Source: Patiria pectinifera (lineage: Eukaryota > Echinodermata > Asteroidea > Valvatida > Asterinidae). Taken from it: 64,000 bases of DNA. A program made the translations under genes and the position numbers. The DNA lies in assembly GCA_029964075.1 (NCBI GenBank), contig CM057149.1:15886197-15950196 (forward strand), written 5' to 3'. Position 1 is the first letter of the stretch. Each line of letters begins with the position of its first letter. Below are positions 1 through 10,699 of this stretch, in pieces. The notes below the pieces were generated by a model. That model saw only the letters and a program-made list of their open reading frames with translations, made no database searches and was not told the origin of the DNA.

Positions 1-243
1 TGCCCGACACCCATGCAACATTTCATCAGTGGTGTTACCAATAACAAATCCAGATGATCATGTCTAAAAAAGCAAAAGAAAAAAAAGTAAGGAGACTATA
101 CCCAAAAAAGTAATCAAAACAAAGAAAACTGGTCAAATGTCATCGTATACGCAGTCCCTTCCTGCAAATGTCCTAGCAGCATTCCGAATCCATTAATATA
201 CTTACACAAGGTCTGACGATCCTTCCTTTCTGATTGCACACAG

Positions 244-530
244 GTGATTCACTCGGGCATCTTAGTTTTAGATACTTCTCGACTCCAGATAAAGACCGTG
301 ACGAGACTGACGGAGAAAATTGCGCTGAGAAATTCCACGGAGGCTGGTGGTACTACCAATGCGGTAGCGACATCAGCGACAACTTCAAGAGCAACCTGAA
401 CGGCTTGTACTACAACAACGCAACAGTCGATGATTACATGGGAATACAGTGGGTCACTTGGAAGGGTAAACAGGTCTCTCTTAAAGGGTCCGAAATGATG
501 ACACGACAACGCGGACCATACGACTTTTGA
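244..530 (+). CDS. Copy 0: terminal exon of a FReD-discoidin lectin-like gene (3' partial)
   Basis: This is the last coding exon of a gene whose other exons lie left of the window. It is preceded by a good 3' splice site (pyrimidine tract ending CACACAG) and enters in phase 1, like exon 7 of copies A and B. It encodes the C-terminal third of a fibrinogen-related domain: the FSTPDKDRD calcium-site segment, two cysteines around the GGWWY motif, the NGLYY segment and the WVTWKGKQVSLKGSEM end. Compared with copies A and B it lacks two codons at the exon start, differs in the segment before FST (HLSFRY) and around the second cysteine (YYQCGSDISDNFK), and has a longer tail (RGPYDF). Whether the upstream exons include a discoidin domain cannot be seen, but the phase-1 start is compatible with that. 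Confidence 0.85.
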
Positions 531-603
531 TCCGACGGGATCCGTATTAACAGACGACACAGAAACAGGGGGACAGAGGGATCGCACGACCGCAGTTCGG
601 AGC

Positions 604-1321
604 TAGTCTGGTTCCCAGACCTGACACTTATTTCCGACGCTCACGTCTAAATTGTAGGTCAGGCAGCTTCCTTGGCTAAAAATAAACATGACGACATTGA
701 TGGCCCTTTTCAAATTTCGGCTCTGTTTCCGATTTCGCTTTATCACTTATAGCTTTTAATGTACTGATCAAATGTTTGAATAAATCACTTGCTTTCTAAT
801 ATCATACAGTTAATATAATACAGTTTGATATTTCTGCAAGACAACATTGACTAATGTTGATCTGGAATCTTAAAAATTAGGCACCCAAAAAGCACTGTTA
901 GCAGGCGGAGCCGAATGAAGACCGAGTTTTGGAAAATCTCGGTAACGGTCGTCAAATTCAAAATAGTACATGTCGCAGCAAAAAATTCGCCCATACGATC
1001 CGAGTACACTTGATGCACAAAATCGTCGTTGAATTTCGAGTTTTCTAAATGAAAGCAATAAATATTAATTATGGACTCATTTTAAACAGTTTTAATAAGC
1101 AATTAGCAGTTAATTAAACCGATATTATACTAGGAAATACTCAGGCGCTATCCGATTGTCGACGAAATGAATCCGGCAAACTTCGGACATTTTAGGAAAA
1201 AAGAGGAATTCCTCCCATTTTAGTCACGTGACGTAAATTGTCATACAATGCATTACCGGAGGCTATCTGACCCGAGATTCATCAGGAATAGTCAGAATCT
1301 TTTGGTCTGGGAACCAGACTA
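604..1321. mobile_element. MITE-like inverted-repeat element in the 3' flank of copy 0
   Basis: The segment is bounded by a perfect 18-bp inverted repeat, TAGTCTGGTTCCCAGACC at the left end and its complement at the right. The 718-bp interior has no convincing ORF. Ends starting TA suggest a TA target site, but no clear target duplication was found. It lies 74 bp after the copy 0 stop codon and is absent behind copies A and B, so it is probably an insertion in the 3' UTR or flank. AATAAA at about 681 lies inside it. A degenerate pair of similar ends occurs at about 3,489-3,575. Confidence 0.6.
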
Positions 1322-3480
1322 GGTTTGGAGCAAGGGCGCCGTTAGAACTAATTGCTCGAATGACACATCACCTGGGCAGAAGAAAAAAATGGGAGTATAT
1401 TGTCCCTAGCCTTTCTCCCGGTTTTAGGTTAAGTGGGACATGATATGAGTATGAAGCTTTTTTTACTTAGGAACAATATGACACAAAAAGTTATGCTTGA
1501 TTAGGTGTAAAATCGTATTTTTTGGGTTATTTTGGGGCATATATATTTTGTGCATTTCATGTTTTAAAAGAATATAGGTTTCCCCGCACACTTTCGTCTT
1601 AAAAATTCATGATCTTGCATATCCAATGTTGAATTTCGTCTTTGGTAGATCATGTTCGCACTTTTGTAAAAACAATTTCATAGCTAAATTAGCCATACTT
1701 TTTTGTGAAAGACAATTCAATTTTGTCGTCTGCAATTGCCGAACGTACGATAGATGAATCTATTTCGTCATTGTGCAATTAATTTCAAATTAGTTTCATT
1801 CAAACTCGTCTCATGATTGCATGCTATCTTCGGTATTTTTACGTTTTCATCTGTTCATTTCTACTTAAAACATAGTAGTTTCCTTGTTAAACGTAGGCAT
1901 ATATCCTTGAATTAGCATTTTTTAATGTAATAATTGGTATGCAAAATTATATCTTTTACAAACCTTATTTGTGTATCCATTTATTTAGTTCTTCGACAAT
2001 GTTATGCGCAACTGGAAGAAATAACAGCATATGCACAGGCCAATGAAAATGTATTCTTCCCATTTCATACAAGAAATAAGTAGGCCTAAAAAGCACATTT
2101 TATTCATATTTTCAAATCTTTCAGAAACAGTCAATTCGGTTGTTCTTCATGTCCTTTGTATTGGTTGTTAACCTTCAATTTCTTGTCTTGCAATACACTG
2201 TGCCAAATACGTCTGTGCATGGTTGCACATAGTACTCCTCATTTGACAGAAGGTCCTTCTTTTCCCCTTATACAGGAGATGTGGCTGCACAGTAGGCTCA
2301 TCCTATAAAAGAAATGGAAAGGAAAAACAGAGTTCTGTCAACATAAATCAAACGACTCTATTGGTCACCGTCACAATCATTGACACAATTTCAAATTCCT
2401 GGTGAATTTCAAAGCAGAACATTTTGCTGTCAATGAGAAAAGGAAGCTGCTTCGAACATAATAATAGGGCGCTTTGGATTGAACTCTAAAGCACGAGTTA
2501 CATGAGTAGCCCACTGAATCAGTCATCACAACGACCAACGTCATACTTCATCATGAGATCAAAACAATTATACGTATAGTAACGTTTTCAATTGAGCAGC
2601 AGCAAAACATGGACGCAAAATTACGACTCAGGTTTAAGCTGTAGCTAGTGCTAAAATGGAGAGAGATAAACAAATAAACCCTTACCTCCAAATGATGGCA
2701 TCATGGCAGGGCCCAACTGTACTTTCTTTGCCGGTGAGGGGGTACTTGTGAACGGAGCGGATAGGCCTAATTCCCAAAAAATATTTTAGGCGACTCAAAA
2801 ATGGCATCATTTGGATGCGCTGCAGATACCATAAAAGTTAGTAGGCCCATTGCTGGTCAAATATAGTTTTCATGTGTTCATTCAAATGTTTTAAAATTGT
2901 GTAAATTAATACATGTACTTGCAACATTTATACATCTATTTAGCCAGCAACCGGCACTGAATTGTTGGGGCTCCAATTGCAAATTGATGGGAATATCTAT
3001 ACTAATTTGGTTTTCCTTATGCACGACTTGACAAACTATTGCCCAAAAGCAACAAAATCATGCAGAAAAAGAATGAAAATTAACCATAGCCTTTCGCGTA
3101 GATAGCGGCCACATTGTATTCCCAAATGCACCGCAGTTGATCACGTGGCCGAAAAAAGGCCAATGTGGCCCGGGTTCAGATAGGATTGAATTCATGATAG
3201 ATATGAAATTAAATAAATATCGTGTTAAATAGCTGTTTAAATACGACTGTAGTGAGATGTAAAATTGTTTCTGTTGTCGTGCATTTGAAGGTAATGTACA
3301 ACATTTGCAAACATCTAACGAATAAAAATCATTGCGCCTGGTATGCTGTCATTTCCAAAAAAGAGGAGAATTTTGTATCACTTTTCAACGATAGTTTGGC
3401 CAACCAGCGTTACAAAAAACGTTTTTTTTTCAAACACTTACCCAGTTGCAATCGGTAACATTACCCTTGCTTGGACATAT
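1322..3480. other. AT-rich noncoding stretch
   Basis: I see no supported gene here; the longest ORF (3,222-3,458) is low-complexity and has no recognisable domain. A short inverted repeat, GGCCACATTG near 3,108 with its complement near 3,163, brackets a CACGTG-type site. Several GACGAA/TTCGTC words at 1,630-1,770 resemble those in the 3.1-kb repeat at 58.4-58.6 kb, without clear alignment. Confidence 0.5.
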
Positions 3481-3488
3481 ATAAGCCA

Positions 3489-3576
3489 GCTAGTCAGGTT
3501 CTCTGACCTGATAATTCCCTGAGGTCCATGAAAACCCCGTTTCATTTGAAGCGAAGGGTCAGGGAACCAGACAACA
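3489..3576. repeat. Short degenerate relative of the 604-1,321 element ends
   Basis: TAGTCAGGTTCTCTGACCTGA at the left and GGGTCAGGGAACCAGACA at the right form an imperfect inverted repeat around about 50 bp. The words are close to the terminal repeats of the element at 604-1,321, suggesting an internally deleted relative. Confidence 0.35.
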
Positions 3577-4129
3577 AGAACATCATTTTTTTTTCAGGTC
3601 AGTGGAGCGATATTTGCTATAAAATACTTACCCCAAAATCCATCCATTTCTGAAATTACAGCAAAATCAAAAGTTGTAGATTACCTTAAACATTACATTT
3701 CATAATAAAATGTTAAAAATATAGTTAGCAAAAAGTCTTGCAAAAAGTAGTTAAGCCTTATACATTAATAGGTGTGACGTCGTAGAAATGTGAAATTTGT
3801 CGAGTAAATCAGGATATTTTAATTTGCTTTTACGCTTTATAATAACAATAATCATTAATCAGAGTGTAATAGCACTAAAAGTATTTGCTGTTGGCCTTTA
3901 AATTGCATGTTTAATTTAGAAATGATTTATATAGGCCTATGTAATTGCCTCATGGATAATGGATTCCTCACAAGTGCTTGATTTTGGTCAATACTAGTGA
4001 ACTTATTGTTTTTGAAGTTGTACTGCACTTTAGATGGCACTTGATGGTTATGAATATGAGGCCGCAGGCTTGTCATGCATTGTGAGTATTTAAAAGAAAC
4101 ATATTTTGGCTGTAAAAAGGGGCCGTATT

Positions 4130-4570
4130 ATAAGTCCGACGCCTCATAGGTCCGACGCCTCATAAGTCCGAATGAGGCGTCGGACTTACGAGGCATAAAT
4201 TCCGCCTCACAGGTCCGACGCCTCATTAGTCCGACGCCTCATATAAGTCCGACAATGGACAAACGCTGTTTTCAATCAATCAATCAATCAATCAATCTAG
4301 TTTTATTTCATAACTTCATAATGAAAACATATAAAGTACGTAACTTAATAGATAAACAAAACATAAAAGTAAATGACAAAGATAAGTAACAAAGATAAAT
4401 GAAAAGCAGAGAAGTTATAAAGAAGTTGTAAGAAGTCCAAGGACTTATGAGGCGTCGGAGCTATGAGGCGTCGGACTTATGCGGCGTCGGACCTATGAGG
4501 CGGAAGTATGCCTCATAAGTCTGACGCCTCATGAGGCGTCGGACCTATGAAGCGTCGGACTTATGAGCGG
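4130..4570. repeat. Foldback element built of 16-17-bp TCCGACGCCTCATAAG repeats
   Basis: The left arm (about 4,130-4,254) holds direct copies of AAGTCCGACGCCTCAT plus one inverted copy near 4,175. The right arm (about 4,441-4,570) holds mainly the opposite orientation, ATGAGGCGTCGGACTTAT. The spacer contains (ATCA)n at about 4,273-4,295 and an AT-rich unique part. The arms could form a long hairpin with several pairing registers. No coding sequence is present. It resembles a small foldback transposon; no target duplication was identified. Confidence 0.6.
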
Positions 4571-4876
4571 ACTTCCAAAAAACGCTGTTTTTCTGGCACC
4601 GGAACGCCAATTCGGAGGTCGCAGGTAAAGGTTCAAAGCTCGTTCTAATCAATTTTTTTGTTCAACTTAAAAAAATAATTAAATTGCACCCAACTAAATT
4701 GCATCTCTCTGAGCGATCCCCAATTGCTATTTCCTGTGTTTGCAGCATTGCTAATGTTGCTAGCATTATGACTTGGGGCATGATTCCTGGCCGGCTGCAT
4801 GGCATATACGGGTTTATGGCTTGTGACTATCGCCCATGAACAAGGAAAGTGACAAAAATGGGGAGCCGCCAGCATA

Positions 4877-4945
4877 GGGCTGGATAGCTCAGCGGGTAGA
4901 GCACCGGAACGGCAATCTGGAGGTCGCTGGCTGAAACCAAGCTCC
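4877..4945 (+). repeat. tRNA-like SINE remnant
   Basis: The segment begins with a tRNA-type 5' half. TAGCTCAGCGG matches the RNA polymerase III A box, followed by GTAGAGCA and an anticodon-arm-like stretch. The B box is degraded (GGCTGAAACC instead of GGTTCGAATCC). A related GGAACGCCAATTCGGAGGTCGC piece occurs near 4,601. This is a decayed tRNA-derived SINE or tRNA pseudogene, not an intact tRNA gene. Confidence 0.5.
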
Positions 4946-5384
4946 ACAAAGTTATTTTGTTCAAATATACAATATGTTTTATTTGCTTGAAAATTTCCCT
5001 AACTACGATACAGTGAAAATCATGATAGAAAATTGAATATTTTTTTCTCTCTCTCTCAAAAAGCACGACTGACCAGAAGCCTATACGGCAGGGTATTATC
5101 GTTCAGATTAGATATATTTATTGTGTGATTGGAAAAAAAATTGTGTGTGTTAATAAAATGTGTATGTGCTTGTTCATTCAATCATTTTAATCATTCTATT
5201 TAATCAATTCGATTTTGTTCAATTCTATTCATTAAATGTAAGGAAATCGTGCATATAGGATTTGTAACTTTGTATTTTGTTCCAGATGTCTATTAATTAA
5301 TGCCAGATAAAGTAGTTATCGTTTCAATGTCGGTGATATTACTTAACCATGCCTCTGTACCGCAGATGGCGTTAATCCCAGGAA

Positions 5385-5580
5385 GGGGGTGCGTGGGGAC
5401 AACCCCTGTCCCCCTCCCTCCCCCTTCTCCCTCGCTACTCGCAGGCCGTGTGAACAGCGCTCCTGGAGTCGTATGGCGTCCAACAACCCTCCCCCCAGCC
5501 CCCCGCCCATTCTGCTTTTCCAATTTTACAAGCTGCTAGTCCCCCGTCCCACCCCCGGCCCCTTCTCCCCAATGATGACA
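5385..5580. other. C-rich low-complexity tract
   Basis: Several runs of C (up to five or six) with TCC and CCCG words create overlapping ORFs on both strands that are compositional artefacts. No domain is visible. Confidence 0.5.
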
Positions 5581-5589
5581 TTATGATAA

Positions 5590-6410
5590 TTCGCCGTTCT
5601 TAGTGTATACAAATTCTTGGAAGTAGAACATAGTTTGTTTCTGCATTCAATAGGGGACGTTGATTAATAGAGGACAATTGGGTCCCCAATTACCGGAGGT
5701 CTCCAATTTACGATCGTGTACGAAACATATGAGAAGTCTTTTTAAGAACAAAAGAGGGACAGTTGCAGGTAAACACACACGTGTGTGGTTGCTGGGGTTG
5801 CTGTAAGTAGTTGAGGTAGACTTCCTGGTACACTTTGACCTTTGGCATAGAAATATGTAAAGGTCACATAAATATGGAAATGTGGAAATATAAATTTGAA
5901 TTAATGGGGTTATGAAATTCTGGGCACAGTTTGACCTATTGTATGGATGAGATGAATAGGGAATAGGTGTGGGTAAGGAACCGGGTACAGTTTGACCTAT
6001 TCTATGGGAAAGATTGCATAAGGTATGGAAAAATATATATTTTTATGGTACATTTGGATCTTAGCCCGAATATGAGTTTCATACGTTAGTCCCTGTGAAC
6101 GAACAGCTGGTCGGATCTTGACAATAGACGGGAGAGGGCGCGTGCCAAGTCAGCGCACTAGTATTGTTATGAAGTTAATCCGATCGATACAAAAAGTAAT
6201 TGGATTTCCGAATGCTCGAAAGCAGAAAGCAGTGATAGATGGCAAAAATGAACTGTGCGTTGATCAGACTGAAACGAGTACGATTGTCTATTTGAAGACT
6301 TATTTTAAAGTCATTTTTATTGGGTTTATGGGTATTGTGCACGTTGCGTTATAAACAAACACTCACCGCAGCATTCTTGCAGGGTACAGCCTGTGTCGGC
6401 CATGGGGGAA
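5590..6410. other. Noncoding stretch with imperfect TTTGACCTAT repeats
   Basis: Around 5,830-6,010 there are three loosely repeated segments with CACTTTGACC or ACAGTTTGACCTAT followed by TATGG and a purine-rich stretch. The 78-codon ORF at 6,118-6,354 has no recognisable domain. Confidence 0.35.
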
Positions 6411-6415
6411 TATGA

Positions 6416-6558
6416 TAAATCCACGATCCATAATCCATGCGTCTGTACGGAGACCGGTGGTCGATCACCCCCTCGATGATCGCACCGATCATGGAGCAAA
6501 TAACTCCGTCCGTGCGCCTATATTCCTCTTGTTAATCGATACAATACCAATGGCACTC
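6416..6558. repeat. Dispersed repeat segment, inverted relative at 17,370-17,531
   Basis: The stretch containing CGGAGACCGGTGGTCGATCA and ATGATCGCACCGATCATGGA is found again, in reverse complement, at about 17,453-17,531. The similarity continues into the ACAATACCAAT word that directly precedes the 21-bp minisatellite. It is a dispersed element or an inverted duplication; its ends are not defined. Confidence 0.5.
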
Positions 6559-7853
6559 TTCTATTCAGTGCTTATCCTACTCCATTCCGTGCTCATCCTA
6601 CTCCATTCCGTGCTCATCCTACTCTATCTGTGCTCGGCCTACTCTATTCCGTGCTCATCCTACTCCATTCCGTGTTCATCCTACTCCATTTCGTGCTTAT
6701 CCTACTCTATTCCGTGCTCATCCTACTCTATTCCATGCTTAACCTACTCTATTCTGTGCTCGGCCTACTCTATTCCGTGCTCATCCTACTCCATTCCGTG
6801 TTCATCCTACTCCATTTCGTGCTCATCCTACTCTATTCCGTGCTTATCCTACTCCATTCCATGCTCATCCTACTCTATTCCGTGCTCATCCTACTCTATT
6901 CCGTGCTCATCCTACTCTATTCCGTGCTCATCCTACTCTATTCCGTGCTCATCCTACTCTATTCTGTGCTTTTCCTACTCTATTCCGTGCTCATCCTACT
7001 CTATTCTGTGCTCATCCTACTCTATTCTGTGCTCGGCCTACTCTATTCCGTGCTCATCCTACTTCATTCTGTGCTCATCCTACTCCATTTTGTGCTCATC
7101 CTACTCTTTTCCGTGCTCATCCTACTCTATTCCGTGCTTAACCTACTCTATTCTGTGCTAGGCCTACTCTATTCCGTGCTTATCCTACTCCATTCCATGC
7201 TCATCCTACTCTATTCCGTGCTTATCCTACTCCATTCCGTGCTCATCCTACTCTATTCCGTGCTCATCCTACTCTATTCCGTGCTCGGCCTACTCTATTC
7301 CGTGCTCATCCTACTCCATTCCGTGTACATCCTACTCCATTTCGTGCTCATCCTACTCTATTCCGTGCTCATCCTACTCTATTTCGTGCTCGTCCTACTC
7401 TATTCCGTGCTCATCCTACTCTATTCCGTGCTCATCCTACTCTATTCCGTGCTCATCCTACTCTATTCCGTGCTTATCCTACTTCATTCCGTGCTCATCC
7501 TACTCTATTCCGTGCTCATCCTACTCTATTCCGTGCTCATCCTACTCTATTCCGTGCTCATCCTACTCTATTCCGTGCTCGTCCTACTCTATTCCGTGCT
7601 CATCCTACTCTATTCCGTGCTCATCCTACTCTATTCCGTGCTCATCCTACTCTATTCCGTGCTCATCCTACTCTATTCCGTGCTCATCCTACTCTATTCC
7701 GTGCTCATCCTACTCTATTTCGTGCTCGTCCTACTCTATTCCGTGCTCATCCTACTCTATTCCGTGCTCATCCTACTCTATTCCGTGCTCATCCTTCCTT
7801 ATTCCGTGCTCATCCTACTCTATGCCGTGCTCATCCTACTCTATTCCGTGCTT
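6559..7853. repeat. 21-bp minisatellite array 1 (about 61 copies)
   Basis: Twenty of the 21 bases of the unit read ATCCTACTCTATTCCGTGCT. Since 21 is a multiple of three, each + strand frame repeats one heptapeptide (LILLYSV, RAHPTLF or CSSYSIP types), giving long but meaningless ORFs. Variant units carrying CGGCC or AGGCC recur at 6,635, 6,761, 7,034, 7,160 and 7,286, mostly 126 bp apart, which points to a six-unit higher-order repeat. A one-base deletion near 6,628 shifts the frame. Confidence 0.9.
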
Positions 7854-8222
7854 CTCTACCACTTGCCGGCAACAGAATGCTGCGGACGCGTTGCAGGTTG
7901 ATTTCTTATGCATTTTTATACAATGTATATTAAAAGTGTCACAATTTAATTGCCTATAAATAAACACAGGATGACGTCATCATGACATCATCGTTACACA
8001 ATGTTGTTTGAATTAGGGTCTTTGCTTGGACAAAGAGTGGTGTAAATGAATTACTGGCAAAGAGTCGAAAATGCCCTTCGAATATCGACATTTTTTTTTA
8101 ATTTCTGTGTACAAAGTCTATAGGACAAATTAAATATTCAAAAATCTATAATAAATTAGTCGATGACATCATCATGACATCATTGTTCTAGTATCATCCT
8201 TGCATAGGGGCCCTTCATTGGT
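7854..8222. repeat. Spacer between minisatellite arrays, duplicated after array 2
   Basis: The segment starts with CCACTTGCCGGCAACAGAAT and includes GATGACGTCATCATGACATC and a run of T. It is repeated almost unchanged at about 8,980-9,346, an offset of about 1.13 kb. Array 2 plus this spacer therefore look like a tandem duplication of the end of array 1 plus its flank. Confidence 0.8.
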
Positions 8223-8225
8223 ATC

Positions 8226-8979
8226 ACTCTATTACGTGCTCATCCTACTCTATTCCGTGCTCATCCTACTCTATTCCGTGCTTCTCATCCTACTCTATTC
8301 CGTGCTCATCCTACTCTATTCTGTGCTTTTCCTACTCTATTCCGTGCTCATCCTACTCTATTCTGTGCTCATCCTACTCTATTCTGTGCTCGGCCTACTC
8401 TATTCCGTGCTCATCCTACTCTATTCCGTGCTTAACCTACTCTATTCTGTGCTCGGCCTACTCTATTCCGTGCTTATCCTACTCCATTCCATGCTCATCC
8501 TACTCTATTCCGTGCTTATCCTACTCCATTCCGTGCTCATCCTACTCTATTCCGTGCTCATCCTACTCTATTCCGTGCTCATCCTACTCTATTCCGTGCT
8601 CATCCTACTCTATTGCGTGCTCGTCCTACTCTATGCCGTGCTCATCCTACTCTATTCCGTGCTCATCCTACTCTATTCCGTGCTCATCCTACTCTATGCC
8701 GTGCTCATCCTACTCTATTCCGTGCTCATCCTACTCTATTCCGTGCTCATCCTACTCTATTCCGTGCTTATCCTACTCCATTCCGTGCTCATCCTACTCT
8801 ATTCCGTGCTCATCCTACTCTATTCCGTGCTCATCCTACTCTATTCCGTGCTCATCCTACTCTATTTCGTGCTCGTCCTACTCTATTCCGTGCTCATCCT
8901 ACTCTATTCCGTGCTCATCCTTCCTTATTCCGTGCTCATCCTACTCTATGCCGTGCTCATCCTACTCTATTCCGTGCTT
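8226..8979. repeat. 21-bp minisatellite array 2 (about 36 copies)
   Basis: Same unit as array 1, with a single 3-bp insertion near 8,281 that preserves frame. The order of variant units (CTTAACC, then CGGCC, then ATTCCATG) matches part of array 1, supporting origin by duplication rather than independent expansion. Confidence 0.9.
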
Positions 8980-9346
8980 CTCTACCACTTGCCGGCAACA
9001 GAATGCTGCGGACGCGTACGGTTGATTTCTTATGCATTTTTATACAATGTATATTAAAAAGTGTCATAATTTAATTGCCTATAAATAAACACAGGATGAC
9101 GTCATCATGACATCATCGTTACACAATGTTGTTTGAATTAGGGTCTTTGCTTGGACAAAGAGTGGTGTAAATGAATTACTGGCAAAGAGTCGAAAATGCC
9201 CTTCGAATATCGACATTTTTTTTTAATTTCTGTGTACAAAGTCTATAGGACAAATTAAATATTCAAAAATCTATAATAAATTAGTCGATGACATCATCAT
9301 GACATCATTGTTCTAGTATCATCCTTGCATAGGGGCCCTTCATTGG
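8980..9346. repeat. Second copy of the 7,854-8,222 spacer
   Basis: Nearly identical to 7,854-8,222 up to GGGGCCCTTCATTGGTAT, where the two diverge: the first copy continues into array 2, this one into unique sequence. Confidence 0.8.
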
Positions 9347-10320
9347 TATAAGTTTGTTGAATCCGAAGTTGCAAAAGCACTAAAGTCGTGTAGAGAAAAA
9401 AACGTTTATAAATTGAATGGGGTTTTTGGAGAAGAAGAGGAAGAAAAACTAGAGCTGTATGTCTGTTTGCAAACAGAACACAGGGCTTTTTCGCATTTTA
9501 CAAATATTTATGTTTCGTTGGTCCTTTTGCAATCAGTTTTCAGAGTGCATCATGCAGTTAAAGGTTGTTCAAAATGCTTAAAATAATTCCTAAAATATAA
9601 TTTTATCACATGACGTCACATGCCCTGCAATGACGTCATCTTTGAAACCCTTGTCAATGCACATCTTGTCATTGTGGTCTTGGTTTGAACCAAGTTTAAT
9701 GTCAATCCGATGAAAAAAGTGTGCAATTTGTGGAAGCAGAATAAAATTATAAATATTTTAACTACCTACCCACCAAGTTTCATGACAATCGAACCTTTCC
9801 TTATATGTATTTTGAAAAATCGCATTTTGATGACGTCATGATGATGTCACACATTTTTCAAAATGTTGTGCTAATACCTATTACCTAACAGACCAAATAC
9901 AAAAAAGAATTTTGAAATTTGCATGTTGCGTTCTTGAGATATGGCTAAAAGGTCAAAAATTCAAATATTCAAATAAAGTCTCAGGATGATGTCATTATAA
10001 CGTCAACTCATTTTTTTACCTACAACACATCCCGATCTAGCCACATACCAAGTTTCAACCCAATCGGACTAACAGTTCTGTAGATATAGGTTTTCAAAAT
10101 ATGCACGTAAATTTTCAAAAATCAATAAAAAATTAGGTGATGACGTCATCATGACCGTCAATGACGTCATAGTCTTTGCATAATTTTTGTATGAGGGTCT
10201 TCCTTGGCTGTAACTTTGATGACGATTCCAGATCGCCAAGTTGTAAAAATGGTGGCTTGAAAACGTGTACAAAGTCAATGGGCTAAAAATCCCACTGCAG
10301 AAAAACTGCACCTTTAAATA
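9347..10320. repeat. TGACGTCA-rich dispersed repeat DNA
   Basis: Noncoding sequence with repeated TGACGTCA palindromes (near 9,611, 9,631, 9,831, 10,141 and 10,162) and related TGATGTCA words. They alternate with phrases such as ACCAAGTTTCATGACAATCG and CCAAGTTTCAACCCAATCGG. The alternation looks like a degenerate tandem or dispersed repeat. The motif is the consensus CRE/ATF site, but its repetition argues for repeat ancestry rather than regulation. Confidence 0.5.
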
Positions 10321-10470
10321 CGTGATTTGCCTTTAAACTGAAACATTTTTGTAAAATATTACTTGATATTCTGACTCTTGGAAATATTTTCAATCAAATG
10401 AAAGAGAATAAAAATACAATTTTGTTTTCCTTTATGCTGAGTATGATCATCTCTTGCTCTATGGCATGGT

Positions 10471-10667
10471 TATAGACCCGTGAACGTGGCGGTATACACC
10501 GCCACGCGTTCATCTCACTGAACAGCTTTCGATCGGCAAACATCGGCGGGAATAGAATTTCCGTTTGAGTCCCCCAATTTAACGAGCACTTTTTTTGACC
10601 AGAACTTACATAAAACCTTATCCGCAAACTTTGAGCTGTGTTTTACCGCCACGTTCACGGGTCTATG
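10471..10667. mobile_element. Small inverted-repeat element (MITE-like)
   Basis: Perfect 23-bp terminal inverted repeats, beginning ATAGACCCGTGAACGTGGCG at 10,472 and complementary at 10,644-10,666, enclose about 150 bp of noncoding DNA. The left end contains a hairpin, GTGGCGGT-ATAC-ACCGCCAC. Flanking words TGGCATGGT and TGGTATGGT could be a 9-bp target duplication with one mismatch, which would suggest a Mutator-like element, but the element edges are ambiguous. Confidence 0.6.
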
Positions 10668-10699
10668 GTATGGTGTAATTAATTCACAGTGGTTTTAAG

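Noticed and set aside
6412-7901. Long ORFs of 249 and 423 codons rich in Leu/Ile/Tyr/Ser
   Set aside because: They are the 21-bp minisatellite read in different frames; all three forward frames are open, which is expected from the unit length and not from selection on a protein.
6559-8979. Regular repeats suggesting a CRISPR array
   Set aside because: The 21-bp units are head to tail without unique spacers, and the sequence is animal-like.
8200-9074. Overlapping ORFs of 285, 153 and 130 codons
   Set aside because: Same minisatellite (array 2) in three frames.
9600-10170. Cluster of CRE (TGACGTCA) sites as an enhancer
   Set aside because: The sites recur within a degenerate repeat together with the same neighbouring phrases, and no gene is close by.
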